NCBI GenBank assembly: GCA_021161495.1
Contig: JAGHAO010000143.1
Location: 1-9,309 of the forward strand
DNA length: 9,309 nt
Reading direction: 5' to 3'
Source of the DNA: Caldisericaceae bacterium
Lineage (GTDB): Bacteria > Caldisericota > Caldisericia > Caldisericales > Caldisericaceae
Every line of letters begins with the position of its first letter. Position 1 is the stretch's first letter. The notes beneath the pieces are model-generated. The model did not search any database. It was not told the DNA's origin and saw nothing but the letters and a program-made list of their open reading frames with translations. Shown here piece by piece: positions 1 through 6,910 of the stretch. The position numbers were made by a program, and so were the translations under genes.

Positions 1-378
1 CTTGCCGTAGATCTTGCCGTATTACCCTTTATGGTAGTAATGACGATTCCGATTACCAGAGGAAATATACTAAAAACCGTTATAATAGGCACCGTCATTA
101 TAGCAATAGGCCTTCTTATTGGAACAAATCTTTCTCCTTTGTTTACAAAAGCTGCTATACAAGCTCAATTCAAAATGCCGAGCAGTGCAACCCAGATTAG
201 CTCTATTTGCGATGGCTCAAACCCGCTTACATGGTTCATTGTTAAACTTATGAACAGCTGGTACGGGATAGTAATATTATTTGCCGTATTCTTTGTCTTC
301 CTTTATTTCTATCGCAAACACAGAAAGTCATGGGAAATTGCTGCAGGAGCGTCGGAAAAATCTGCCGAAACTGAGTAA
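1..378 (+). CDS. gatC: PTS galactitol-type transporter EIIC subunit, C-terminal part (5' end outside window)
   Basis: This is the last 125 codons of an integral membrane permease, open from the first base of the window and ending at TAA 376-378. I recognise the C-terminus of the galactitol (Gat) family EIIC: a hydrophobic helix, a TNLSPLFTKAA stretch, a loop with SSATQISSICDGSNPLTW, then a last helix (WYGIVILFAVFFVFLYFY) and a basic cytoplasmic tail. EIIC forms the membrane channel that carries a polyol or sugar while EIIA and EIIB, fed by HPr and enzyme I, phosphorylate it. HPr and EI genes lie about 3.8 kb downstream on the same strand, which fits one PTS operon. The true substrate cannot be told from this fragment; galactitol is the family name, and arabitol-like or other polyols are possible. 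The EIIA and EIIB genes are presumably upstream. Confidence 0.85.
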   Translation, partial: LAVDLAVLPFMVVMTIPITRGNILKTVIIGTVIIAIGLLIGTNLSPLFTKAAIQAQFKMPSSATQISSICDGSNPLTWFIVKLMNSWYGIVILFAVFFVFLYFYRKHRKSWEIAAGASEKSAETE

Positions 379-429
379 AGGAGGTGTTGAAGCAGGGGGG
401 AATTAACATTAATCCCCCCTGCGAAAATC
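377..429 (+). promoter_or_regulatory. Strong Shine-Dalgarno followed by a GC-rich hairpin ahead of the cupin start
   Basis: AAAGGAGGTG (377-386) is a near-perfect ribosome binding site, but the only good downstream gene starts at 430, over 40 nt away. Between them lies a perfect 9-bp inverted repeat, GCAGGGGGG (392-400) and CCCCCCTGC (414-422), with a 13-nt AT loop that can partly pair with itself. No T tract follows, so it is not a standard terminator. If folded, the hairpin would bring the Shine-Dalgarno to about 12 nt from the ATG. That role is inferred; it could instead be an mRNA-stability element between the permease and the downstream genes. Confidence 0.5.
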
Positions 430-777
430 ATGAAAGTTAACTATAAAGATAAAGAGAAGGAAGAAGTAGATGAAGGCGTATTCAGAATATGGTTGCTGGA
501 CGAATCTCTCGGCGCTAAAAACTTTTTTATGAGGATGTTTGAAATTTTGCCGGGAAAAGAAACAAAAGAAGACAAGCATCCTTACGAACATGAAATATTT
601 GTGGTTTCGGGAGAAGGGAAGATAAAAACGGGAAATACATGGGAAGATATGTATCCGGGTGATGCCTTCTTTATACCGGGAAATGTCATACATTCAATTA
701 AAAATAGCGGCAAAGAAATATTAAAATTTATATGCATAGTTCCTTCCTCTTACCGCAAGTATAGAAAAGAAAGGTGA
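430..777 (+). CDS. Small single-domain cupin protein
   Basis: A 115-residue protein consisting of one cupin beta-barrel. Both cupin motifs are visible: motif 1 around residues 43-57 (HPYEHEIFVVSGEG, giving His, His and Glu candidate metal ligands) and motif 2 around residues 77-91 (PGDAFFIPGNVIHSI, with the last ligand His). The metal site therefore looks intact. Such small cupins include sugar isomerases, dioxygenases and ligand-binding proteins, and sequence alone does not decide. Its place between a polyol PTS permease and a 2-oxoacid dehydrogenase suggests a role in carbohydrate catabolism, but that is inference. The start codon lacks a close Shine-Dalgarno; the strong one at 377-386 is separated from it by a hairpin. 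It ends 4 nt before the E1-alpha start, so it is cotranscribed. Confidence 0.85.
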   Translation: MKVNYKDKEKEEVDEGVFRIWLLDESLGAKNFFMRMFEILPGKETKEDKHPYEHEIFVVSGEGKIKTGNTWEDMYPGDAFFIPGNVIHSIKNSGKEILKFICIVPSSYRKYRKER

Positions 778-781
778 TAAA

Positions 782-1753
782 ATGCTTACAAGAGATGAAA
801 AATTAGCAATGCTGGAAAAAATGTTACTAATAAGAGCTTTTGAGGAAAAAGCCGAAAAACTTTTTATGCGGAATCTTGTGCACGGAACAATGCATTTGTC
901 AGTAGGAGAAGAGGCAATACCCGTAGGAGCAATTTTTGCAATTAAAAGTACGGATTATATCACATCCACGCATAGGGGTCACGGACATATGATTGCAAAA
1001 GGCGGAGATTTAAAAAAAATGTTCGCTGAATTTTTGGGAAAGGATACGGGATATTGTCACGGCAGGGGAGGCTCCATGCATATAGCTGACTTCGGACTTC
1101 GAAATTTGGGTGCTACCGGAATTGTAGGAGCTGGAATACCGATTGCAACCGGTGCCGCACTTGCCCTGAAAATGCAAAACAAGAGCGACGTTGTCCTTGC
1201 ATTTTTCGGAGACGGAGCTGCAAATGAAGGAGTCTTTTTTGAATCCTTAAATATGGCTACAATATGGAAATTACCCGAAATATTCTTGTGCGAAAATAAC
1301 CAGTATGCTATGTCCTCTCCGGTAAAAAGGTTTGTACCTACGCCGAATATATCGGATAGAGCCAGTGCGTTTGGAATCCCAGGAATATCAATAGACGGAA
1401 TGGATGTAATAGCAGTATACGAAACGGTAAAGGCCGCCGCCGAGAGGGCGCGTTCCGGCAAAGGCCCTACATTAATTGAAGCCAAAACTTATAGATTTAA
1501 GGGGCATTCGAAGAGTGATAAAAATCTATATAGAACAAAAGAAGAGATAGAAGAATGGAAAAAGAAAGATCCGATAACTACATTCGCAGCGCGACTTATG
1601 GAAATAGGAGATCTTCAACAAAATGAATTCGAAAATATGAAAGAAAAAGTTAATGCCATAATAGAGGAAGCGGTTAAATTTGCAATTGACAGTCCGGAAC
1701 CTGATCCAAAGACGGTAGAGAAATTTGTTTATGCAGACGAGAAGGAGAATTAG
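782..1753 (+). CDS. pdhA: 2-oxoacid dehydrogenase E1 component, alpha subunit (pyruvate/acetoin type)
   Basis: A 323-residue ThDP-dependent E1-alpha subunit. With E1-beta it decarboxylates a 2-oxoacid (or cleaves acetoin) and passes the acyl group to the lipoyl arm of E2. The ThDP/Mg signature GDGAANEG is at residues 143-150 and closes with ENNQYA at 171-176. HRGHGHMIAKG (64-74), CHGRGGSMH (92-100) and the loop YRFKGHSKSD (237-246) are family-typical. Length is normal for the short heterotetrameric E1-alpha. The start has AAGGTGAT just upstream. Pyruvate dehydrogenase and acetoin dehydrogenase alpha subunits are hard to separate; the CHGRGGSMHIAD region resembles AcoA as much as PdhA. The neighbouring PTS, which releases pyruvate, favours pyruvate, but this is inference, and the gene symbol is chosen on that basis. 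Confidence 0.93.
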   Translation: MLTRDEKLAMLEKMLLIRAFEEKAEKLFMRNLVHGTMHLSVGEEAIPVGAIFAIKSTDYITSTHRGHGHMIAKGGDLKKMFAEFLGKDTGYCHGRGGSMHIADFGLRNLGATGIVGAGIPIATGAALALKMQNKSDVVLAFFGDGAANEGVFFESLNMATIWKLPEIFLCENNQYAMSSPVKRFVPTPNISDRASAFGIPGISIDGMDVIAVYETVKAAAERARSGKGPTLIEAKTYRFKGHSKSDKNLYRTKEEIEEWKKKDPITTFAARLMEIGDLQQNEFENMKEKVNAIIEEAVKFAIDSPEPDPKTVEKFVYADEKEN

Positions 1754-1754
1754 T

Positions 1755-2747
1755 ATGAGAGAAATAACATACAAAGAAGCCATCAGAGAAGCAATGATTG
1801 AAAAAATGAGAGAAGATGAAAAAGTCTTTCTTATGGGAGAGGATATAGGCGTATATGGAGGCGCATTTGGAGTAAGTATGGGGATGTTAAAAGAATTCGG
1901 ACCGTGGAGAATTCTTGAAACCCCAATGAGCGAAGCCGCCTTCACCGGTGTTGGGGTAGGAGCGGCAATAATGGGAATGAGGCCCATAGTGGAGATAATG
2001 TTTGCCGACTTTCTTACATTCTCTGCGGATCAATTGGTAAATCAAGCCGCGAAGTTAAGATATATGACGGGTGGACAAGTAAAAATCCCACTTGTAATAA
2101 GGGCTCCACAGGGTTCCGGTACAGGTGCTGCAGCGCAACATTCTCAAAATGTAGAAGCGTGGTTCTTTAATATTCCGGGTATTAAAATTGTTGTCCCGTC
2201 CAATCCCTACAATGCAAAAGGATTATTAAAATCCGCAATTGAAGATGACAATCCCGTTTTATTCCTGGAACACAAATTACTCTACAATAAGAAAGGAAAA
2301 ATTCCGGAAGACGATTACAGAGTACCGCTCGGACAACCTCACATAGAAAAAGAAGGTGACGATATAACCATAGTAACCACCTCAATAATGACATATAGAG
2401 CGATTGAAGCAGCCAAAAAACTTGAAGAAGAAGGTATCTCCGTAGAGATTATAGATCTTCTTACAATTAAGCCTCTTAATACAGAAATCATTGAGAAATC
2501 TGTTAAAAAAACACACAGGTTATTAGTTGTTTACGAAGGTTGTTTGACAGGCGGTATAGGCGGAGAAATTATTGCAAAAATAGCCGAAAGTAATGCATTT
2601 CTGTACCTCGATGCCCCTATGTTCCGTTTGGGAGGTAAAGATGTGCCGATTCCATATAATAAGAATCTGGAACGTGCTGCTGTTCCCCAAATTGAAGACA
2701 TTATTAAAAAAGTTCGGTTTATTGTGAAAGGAGATTGGTATGCCTGA
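1755..2747 (+). CDS. pdhB: 2-oxoacid dehydrogenase E1 component, beta subunit
   Basis: A 330-residue E1-beta subunit, partner of the preceding gene in an alpha2-beta2 E1. Key features are MGEDIGVYGGAFG (27-39), ETPMSEAAFTG (55-65) with Glu60 as the likely ThDP-activating glutamate, and GAAAQHSQ with His129 in the active-site region; the C-terminal half carries the transketolase C-terminal fold (TIVTTSIMTYRAIEAAKKL). The ATG at 1755 is preferred over an in-frame upstream ATG at 1725 because GGAG lies 7 nt before it, it directly follows the alpha stop codon (1 nt gap), and the protein then begins like the family (MREITYKEAIREAM). The stop overlaps the E2 start by 8 nt, indicating translational coupling. 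Confidence 0.94.
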   Translation: MREITYKEAIREAMIEKMREDEKVFLMGEDIGVYGGAFGVSMGMLKEFGPWRILETPMSEAAFTGVGVGAAIMGMRPIVEIMFADFLTFSADQLVNQAAKLRYMTGGQVKIPLVIRAPQGSGTGAAAQHSQNVEAWFFNIPGIKIVVPSNPYNAKGLLKSAIEDDNPVLFLEHKLLYNKKGKIPEDDYRVPLGQPHIEKEGDDITIVTTSIMTYRAIEAAKKLEEEGISVEIIDLLTIKPLNTEIIEKSVKKTHRLLVVYEGCLTGGIGGEIIAKIAESNAFLYLDAPMFRLGGKDVPIPYNKNLERAAVPQIEDIIKKVRFIVKGDWYA

Positions 2748-3906
2748 AAAAATCATAATGCCAAGAATGGGAATGACAATGGAAACAGGATTCGTTACAA
2801 AATGGTATAAGAAAGAAGGGGAATCCGTAAAAGCCGGGGAGCCGATAGTCGAAATAATGACAGATAAAGCCAACATGGATATAGAAGCAGAATCAAATGG
2901 AGTTATCTATAAAATTCTTGTAGAAGAAGGAAATGAAGTCCCCGTAGGAAACGTTATAGGAATTATCAAAAACGAGCAAGATACCGAAGAGGACCTGAAG
3001 AAAATATTAAAAGAACTTTCAAACGGACAACAATCAAATACTCTTTCCGAGCCAGAGGCTGCCATAGAAGAAAAACGGCCGAAAAGTTCTTTGGAACAAT
3101 CTGATGAGAATTATAAAGCCGCTACTCCTTATGCAAAGAAGCTCGCAAAAAAATACGGAATTAACCTCAAAGAAATGTCCTCAAACAAAGCGATTACCTC
3201 CAAGGAAATTTTTGAAAAAAGTAAATATCAAACAAATGCATTCTCGAACCCCGTACAAAAGGCTATGGCGCAAAGAATGACGGAAAGCGCCAAAATTCCA
3301 CAATTTACTTTGTACTTTAACTTTCGAGTATCGGATTTACTGAAATCATTGAATGATTTCAAGGTAAATTTTCCGAAAGTAACTCTAACTGTCTTTATCG
3401 TAAAAGTTTTATCTCTCGCTATGGAAAAATTCCCTGTTTTTAAATCACAGTATGAAAACAATACAATTAAAACAAGCGCTCACGCAAACATAGGAGTTGC
3501 TGTTGCAACGGAAAACGGACTTTTTGTTCCTACACTGAAAGACGTTGAGTCCAAATCATTACCCGAAGTTGCAGGCGAATTAGCATTACTCAGGCAAAAA
3601 GCGTTAAATGGGACACTGGATATCACAGATATGAGCAACGCCTCCATAACAGTTTCGAATATGGGTATGTTTGGCGTGGATATGTTTAGGGCATTGCTTG
3701 TTCCAGGGCAGAGTGCCATTCTGGCGGTATCCGCGATAGAAGATAAAGTGACGGTAAAAAACGGCGGAATTTTTATTGAAAAGGTTATGAATATTTCTAT
3801 CTCGTGCGACCACCGATTTGTAGACGGCGCAACAGCGGCACGATTTATGAATGAAATAAAATCGATTTTAGAAAATAAATACGGAGAAATACTAAAATGG
3901 GAATAA
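2740..3906 (+). CDS. pdhC: Dihydrolipoamide acyltransferase (E2) of the 2-oxoacid dehydrogenase complex
   Basis: A 388-residue E2 that forms the core of the complex and transfers the acyl group from the lipoyl arm to CoA. There is one N-terminal lipoyl domain (residues 1 to about 78) with the lipoylated Lys43 in TDKANMD. A charged, flexible linker (79-125) leads to a peripheral subunit-binding domain (about 127-160) that starts normally (ATPYAKKLAKKYGINL) but lacks the usual glycine-rich GTGxxG loop. The catalytic domain (about 165-388) ends with CDHRFVDG, giving His358 and Asp362. The start has GAAAGGAGAT upstream and lies inside the E1-beta gene; the 3' end overlaps the next gene by 10 nt. 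No E3 gene is present in the window, so E3 must be supplied from elsewhere. Confidence 0.93.
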   Translation: MPEKIIMPRMGMTMETGFVTKWYKKEGESVKAGEPIVEIMTDKANMDIEAESNGVIYKILVEEGNEVPVGNVIGIIKNEQDTEEDLKKILKELSNGQQSNTLSEPEAAIEEKRPKSSLEQSDENYKAATPYAKKLAKKYGINLKEMSSNKAITSKEIFEKSKYQTNAFSNPVQKAMAQRMTESAKIPQFTLYFNFRVSDLLKSLNDFKVNFPKVTLTVFIVKVLSLAMEKFPVFKSQYENNTIKTSAHANIGVAVATENGLFVPTLKDVESKSLPEVAGELALLRQKALNGTLDITDMSNASITVSNMGMFGVDMFRALLVPGQSAILAVSAIEDKVTVKNGGIFIEKVMNISISCDHRFVDGATAARFMNEIKSILENKYGEILKWE

Positions 3907-4208
3907 CAAAAGAAAAGGCAATACTATACTGTATTCATTGCGGAAAAGAAACTCCGCATGAACTTGTTTATATAGGCAATGAACTACAAAAGATAAAATG
4001 CTTAACATGCGGAATGGAAATATTTTTTGATAAAAAGAAACTGCTCCTTACATACTCGGAGGATTTGGTAAAAAGGATACTTACAAAACCAAGCCGAATA
4101 TCGAAAGAAGCGCTTGGAGATCTGTCAGATTTCCTGGAAACATTTCCTCTCAGGGTTATTACAAAACCGAAAAGAATGGTTGATGAAATAAAGGATATTT
4201 TAAAATAA
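3897..4208 (+). CDS. Small zinc-ribbon protein of unknown function ('bh protein'-like)
   Basis: A 103-residue protein with an N-terminal zinc ribbon: Cys12-x2-Cys15 (CIHC) and Cys35-x2-Cys38 (CLTC), about 20 residues apart. The C-terminal half is helical and contains a doubled motif, RILTKPSRISKE and RVITKPKRMVDE, separated by an acidic DLSDFLETFP segment. From memory it resembles short proteins labelled 'bh protein' in some Firmicutes genomes; no function is established to my knowledge. Its start lies inside the E2 gene (10-nt overlap) and HPr follows 16 nt later, so it is translated as part of the dehydrogenase-PTS transcript. Possible roles include a structural or regulatory factor for the dehydrogenase or an RNA/DNA-binding regulator; neither is shown by the sequence. 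Confidence 0.8.
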   Translation: MGITKEKAILYCIHCGKETPHELVYIGNELQKIKCLTCGMEIFFDKKKLLLTYSEDLVKRILTKPSRISKEALGDLSDFLETFPLRVITKPKRMVDEIKDILK

Positions 4209-4223
4209 ACAGGGGGAAAATAT

Positions 4224-4487
4224 ATGCTCACAAAAAAATTTGTTATAAAAAACGAAGTTGGACTACACGCACGGCCTGCAGCAGTATTTGTGCAAACAGT
4301 AAGTAAATATAAATCTAAAATAACCATAGAAAAGGACGGTAAAATCGCAAACGCAAAAAGCATTGTGGAAGTTCTATCATTAGGAGTAGAAAAAGATGCC
4401 GAAGTTACGATTACCGCAGAAGGTTCAGACGAGGAAGATGCAATGAGAGCGATTGAAAAATTAATAGAAAGTAATTTCGGAGAATAA
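4224..4487 (+). CDS. ptsH: PTS phosphocarrier protein HPr
   Basis: An 87-residue HPr of normal length. The active-site histidine is His15 in GLHARPAA, which accepts phosphate from enzyme I and donates it to EIIA domains. Ser46 in the AKSIVEV stretch is the position phosphorylated by HPr kinase in Firmicutes and related phyla, so it could take part in carbon catabolite control; HPr kinase itself is not in the window. His15 excludes the Crh paralogue. A GGGGG ribosome binding site (4211-4215) precedes the ATG, and the stop is 2 nt before the enzyme I start. Cotranscription with a galactitol-type EIIC and a 2-oxoacid dehydrogenase is less common than the usual ptsHI pairing. Confidence 0.96.
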   Translation: MLTKKFVIKNEVGLHARPAAVFVQTVSKYKSKITIEKDGKIANAKSIVEVLSLGVEKDAEVTITAEGSDEEDAMRAIEKLIESNFGE

Positions 4488-4489
4488 AA

Positions 4490-6118
4490 ATGAGACGGTT
4501 TGAAGGAATAGGTGTCTCCAGAGGAATAGCAATAGGAAAAGCATTTTTGTATCTTCCTCAAAAACTTCCAAAGATATCTCAATCAAAAGACAATATTAAA
4601 ATCGAACAGAAAAAGAAAACTATCGATAAAGCGCTTGAAAAAACAAGAAGAGAAATCTCTTCAATTCACAAAAAGTTAATCGCAGATAATAAGAGGAAAG
4701 AAGCCGATATATTTGAAGCACATTTGCTCTTTTTGGACGATCCTTCGATCAAAGAAAAAATAAATACACTCTTGCAACAAGGGTATTCTGCAACTTATGC
4801 AGTTGAAAGTGCTTTCGAAGAAAGCGCGAAAGAAATCGAAAAAATTGAAAATGAATACTTAAAAGAACGGGCAAACGACCTTAGAGATGTAAAAGAAAGA
4901 ATAATAAGAAACATTTTAAATATCCCGAATCCCTCGCTCTCACTTGTAGAGAGCGAATGTATAATAGTTGCAAAGGATTTGACTCCTTCGGATACTGCCA
5001 ATCTCGACACAAAAAAAGTTTTGGGCTTAGTTACTGAAAGAGGTAGTTCCACCTCACATACCGCAATACTTGCAGAAGCTTTGGGAATACCGGCTGTCGT
5101 AGGAATACCTCGGATTACAGAATCTGTCAATAATAATACTATGTTGATAGTAGACGGAGAAAATGGTATTGTAGTTGCAGATCCCGATAAACCGACGATA
5201 AAAATATTTATTGAAAAAAAGGAAAAAGAAGAAAAGGAAAAGGTAGAATTAGAAAAAATCAAATTTATGAAACTCAAAACAAAAAGCGGAAAAGAAATAG
5301 AAATTCTTGCAAATATCGGAAACCCCGAAGACGCCGAAACGGCATTAAAAAACGGTGCGGACGGGATAGGATTATATAGAACGGAATTTTTATTCTTGGG
5401 CAGGGAAAGCCCTCCATCTGAGGAAGAGCAATTTGAAGCATATAAAAAAGTTTTGGAAAAATTCAAAGACAAGCCCGTAATAATAAGAACTTTGGATATT
5501 GGGGGAGATAAGCAAATTCCCTATCTGAACATAGAAAAAGAGTTAAACCCTTTCCTTGGCGTAAGAGCAATAAGATTGTGTTTAAAAAACACAGAATTGT
5601 TTAAAACGCAGCTTCGGGCTATTTTAAGAGCAAGTATTTACGGCAATCCGAAAATAATGTATCCGATGATTGCAATCAAGGAAGAGATAGAAAAAGCAAA
5701 TTCGATTTTGGAAGAAGTAAAATCCGAATTAAAAAGCAAAGGAGTTCCTTTTAAAGAAAATATTCAAGTGGGTATTATGGTTGAGATACCCTCTGCTGCG
5801 CTGAATGCGGAAGAACTGGCAAAATATGTAGATTTTTTCAGTATAGGAACGAATGACTTAATTCAATATACATTTGCAGCGGACAGAACTAACGAAAAAG
5901 TTTCTTATCTCTATAATCCGCTTCATCCTGCATTGCTAAAACTTGTAAAATTTACGATCGAGGCTTCGCATAAATACGGAAAGAAAACCGGCATGTGCGG
6001 CGAAATGGCGGGAGACCTAAAAGCCATACCGCAATTGATTAAAATGGGAATTGATGAACTCAGTATGACTCCGACAAAAATTCCATATGCCAAAAAATTT
6101 ATAAAAGACAACTTTTAA
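4490..6118 (+). CDS. ptsI: PTS enzyme I (phosphoenolpyruvate-protein phosphotransferase)
   Basis: A 542-residue enzyme I, which takes phosphate from PEP, releases pyruvate and phosphorylates HPr His15. Domains in order: an N-terminal PEP-utiliser/HPr-binding helical domain (about 5-140); the phosphohistidine domain with His190 in GSSTSHTAILAEALGIPA; a highly charged linker (240-262, mostly Lys and Glu); and the PEP-binding TIM barrel from about 263 with GLYRTEFLF (Arg297), IIRTLDIGGDK, SIGTNDLIQY and the active-site Cys503 in GMCGEMAGD. All catalytic residues are present. The protein stops soon after ELSMTPTKIPYAKKFI, about 25-30 residues short of the E. coli and B. subtilis enzymes. The ATG is 2 nt after the ptsH stop. 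It is the last gene of the plus-strand block. Confidence 0.95.
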   Translation: MRRFEGIGVSRGIAIGKAFLYLPQKLPKISQSKDNIKIEQKKKTIDKALEKTRREISSIHKKLIADNKRKEADIFEAHLLFLDDPSIKEKINTLLQQGYSATYAVESAFEESAKEIEKIENEYLKERANDLRDVKERIIRNILNIPNPSLSLVESECIIVAKDLTPSDTANLDTKKVLGLVTERGSSTSHTAILAEALGIPAVVGIPRITESVNNNTMLIVDGENGIVVADPDKPTIKIFIEKKEKEEKEKVELEKIKFMKLKTKSGKEIEILANIGNPEDAETALKNGADGIGLYRTEFLFLGRESPPSEEEQFEAYKKVLEKFKDKPVIIRTLDIGGDKQIPYLNIEKELNPFLGVRAIRLCLKNTELFKTQLRAILRASIYGNPKIMYPMIAIKEEIEKANSILEEVKSELKSKGVPFKENIQVGIMVEIPSAALNAEELAKYVDFFSIGTNDLIQYTFAADRTNEKVSYLYNPLHPALLKLVKFTIEASHKYGKKTGMCGEMAGDLKAIPQLIKMGIDELSMTPTKIPYAKKFIKDNF

Positions 6119-6145
6119 TTTTCCAAGGCCATGGTTTATATATAT

Positions 6146-6171
6146 GCTCTCTCCAGGTTCCCGGGGAGAGC
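6146..6171. terminator. Hairpin between convergent genes, possible terminator without a T tract
   Basis: GCTCTCTCC (6146-6154) pairs with GGGGAGAGC (6163-6171), a 9-bp stem with one G-T wobble and an 8-nt loop. It sits 27 nt after the enzyme I stop and 5 nt beyond the NERD gene stop, between two converging transcripts. Neither strand has a following run of T, so it is not a classical intrinsic terminator. It may protect 3' ends or act with another factor. Confidence 0.45.
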
Positions 6172-6176
6172 AATTG

Positions 6177-6830
6177 CTATTCCAAAGATTTTTTGATTTC
6201 TATCATTTCGGATTTGGTGAGTTTTGCGGGTTTCTGCACAATAGTTTCGAGAAGGTCGCGCAAAAAACTCTTCTTTATCACTATCGCATTTTGATTTTCT
6301 TTTACGGTGGAATTTACTTTGACGGAGTCGTTAAACAGCACAACGGATGTAAAGTCCAATTTCGGATAAATATATTTCAATTTCCTTTTGAGAACATTTC
6401 TCAGGATGCTTATTGCGTAGTTGTTCATATTCACCGGGTTTTTGATTTTCTTTTTTCCGCTATCCGTTTCCAGAATCCACTCTTTTGATGTGGCTTCCAC
6501 GGATTTTGCGGGAGTTTCTACATCCCGAAAAACGGTTATTCCTTGCTTTGTTATAAGCAAATGGTCAATTAAAGCACTATGCTTTCCCCAACCTTTGACT
6601 CTGATTTTATTCAGAAGTACAAAATCTTCTTTTAACTCTTTTAAAATTTTTCCAATAGGATTATCCGCACCTGAGCCGGCAACAAAAGCGGTAGATTGGT
6701 CATTTGCATTGTTCAGATCATTGTTATTTTCAATATTACTGTTGCCGGATTCCTTGTCTGTTTCCCTGCTTCTCCAAACGGCAAAAATGATCGCCACTAC
6801 CAATACGCCTAAAATCACACCCCATTTCAT
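6177..6830 (-). CDS. Membrane-anchored NERD-domain protein with degenerate nuclease motif
   Basis: A 217-residue protein with one N-terminal membrane helix (about residues 4-19) followed by Arg-rich residues, so the rest should be cytoplasmic. A low-complexity Asn-rich linker (28-45) leads to a NERD (nuclease-related) domain at about 57-175: EDFVLLNKIRVKG, then IDHLLITKQGITVF with conserved Asp89, then a Trp at 118 and the KNPVNMNNYAISILR region. In active NERD proteins the strand after 'GIxVx' carries E-x-K; here those positions read Arg102 and Val104, so catalysis is probably lost. Family knowledge: NERD domains occur in diverse, often DNA-processing or membrane proteins of mostly unknown role. 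The start is supported by AGGAGG 6 nt upstream and a promoter at 6857-6884. Confidence 0.72.
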   Translation of the reverse strand: MKWGVILGVLVVAIIFAVWRSRETDKESGNSNIENNNDLNNANDQSTAFVAGSGADNPIGKILKELKEDFVLLNKIRVKGWGKHSALIDHLLITKQGITVFRDVETPAKSVEATSKEWILETDSGKKKIKNPVNMNNYAISILRNVLKRKLKYIYPKLDFTSVVLFNDSVKVNSTVKENQNAIVIKKSFLRDLLETIVQKPAKLTKSEMIEIKKSLE

Positions 6831-6856
6831 AATTCCTCCTGTCTGTAATTTTTTAA

Positions 6857-6884
6857 TTTATAACATAATAATGTAAAAAGTCAA
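6857..6884 (-). promoter_or_regulatory. Sigma-70-type promoter for the NERD gene
   Basis: On the minus strand TTGACT (6884-6879) and TATAAA (6862-6857) are separated by 16 nt in an AT-rich context. Transcription would begin near 6850, about 20 nt before the AGGAGG ribosome binding site and start codon at 6830. It lies after the terminator of the upstream KaiC-partner gene, so the NERD gene is an independent unit. Confidence 0.6.
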
Positions 6885-6910
6885 ATAAGATTTGCCATTT
6901 CCAACATAAA

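Noticed and set aside
387..440. Possible 17-residue leader ORF starting at TTG after the strong Shine-Dalgarno
   Set aside because: The spacing to TTG is too short (start codon directly follows GGAGGTG), the frame runs through the hairpin and gives a repetitive short peptide. The hairpin explanation is simpler.
3968..4582. 204-codon minus-strand frame opposite the zinc-ribbon, ptsH and ptsI genes
   Set aside because: It is antisense to three well-supported genes and shows no recognisable domain or ribosome binding site.
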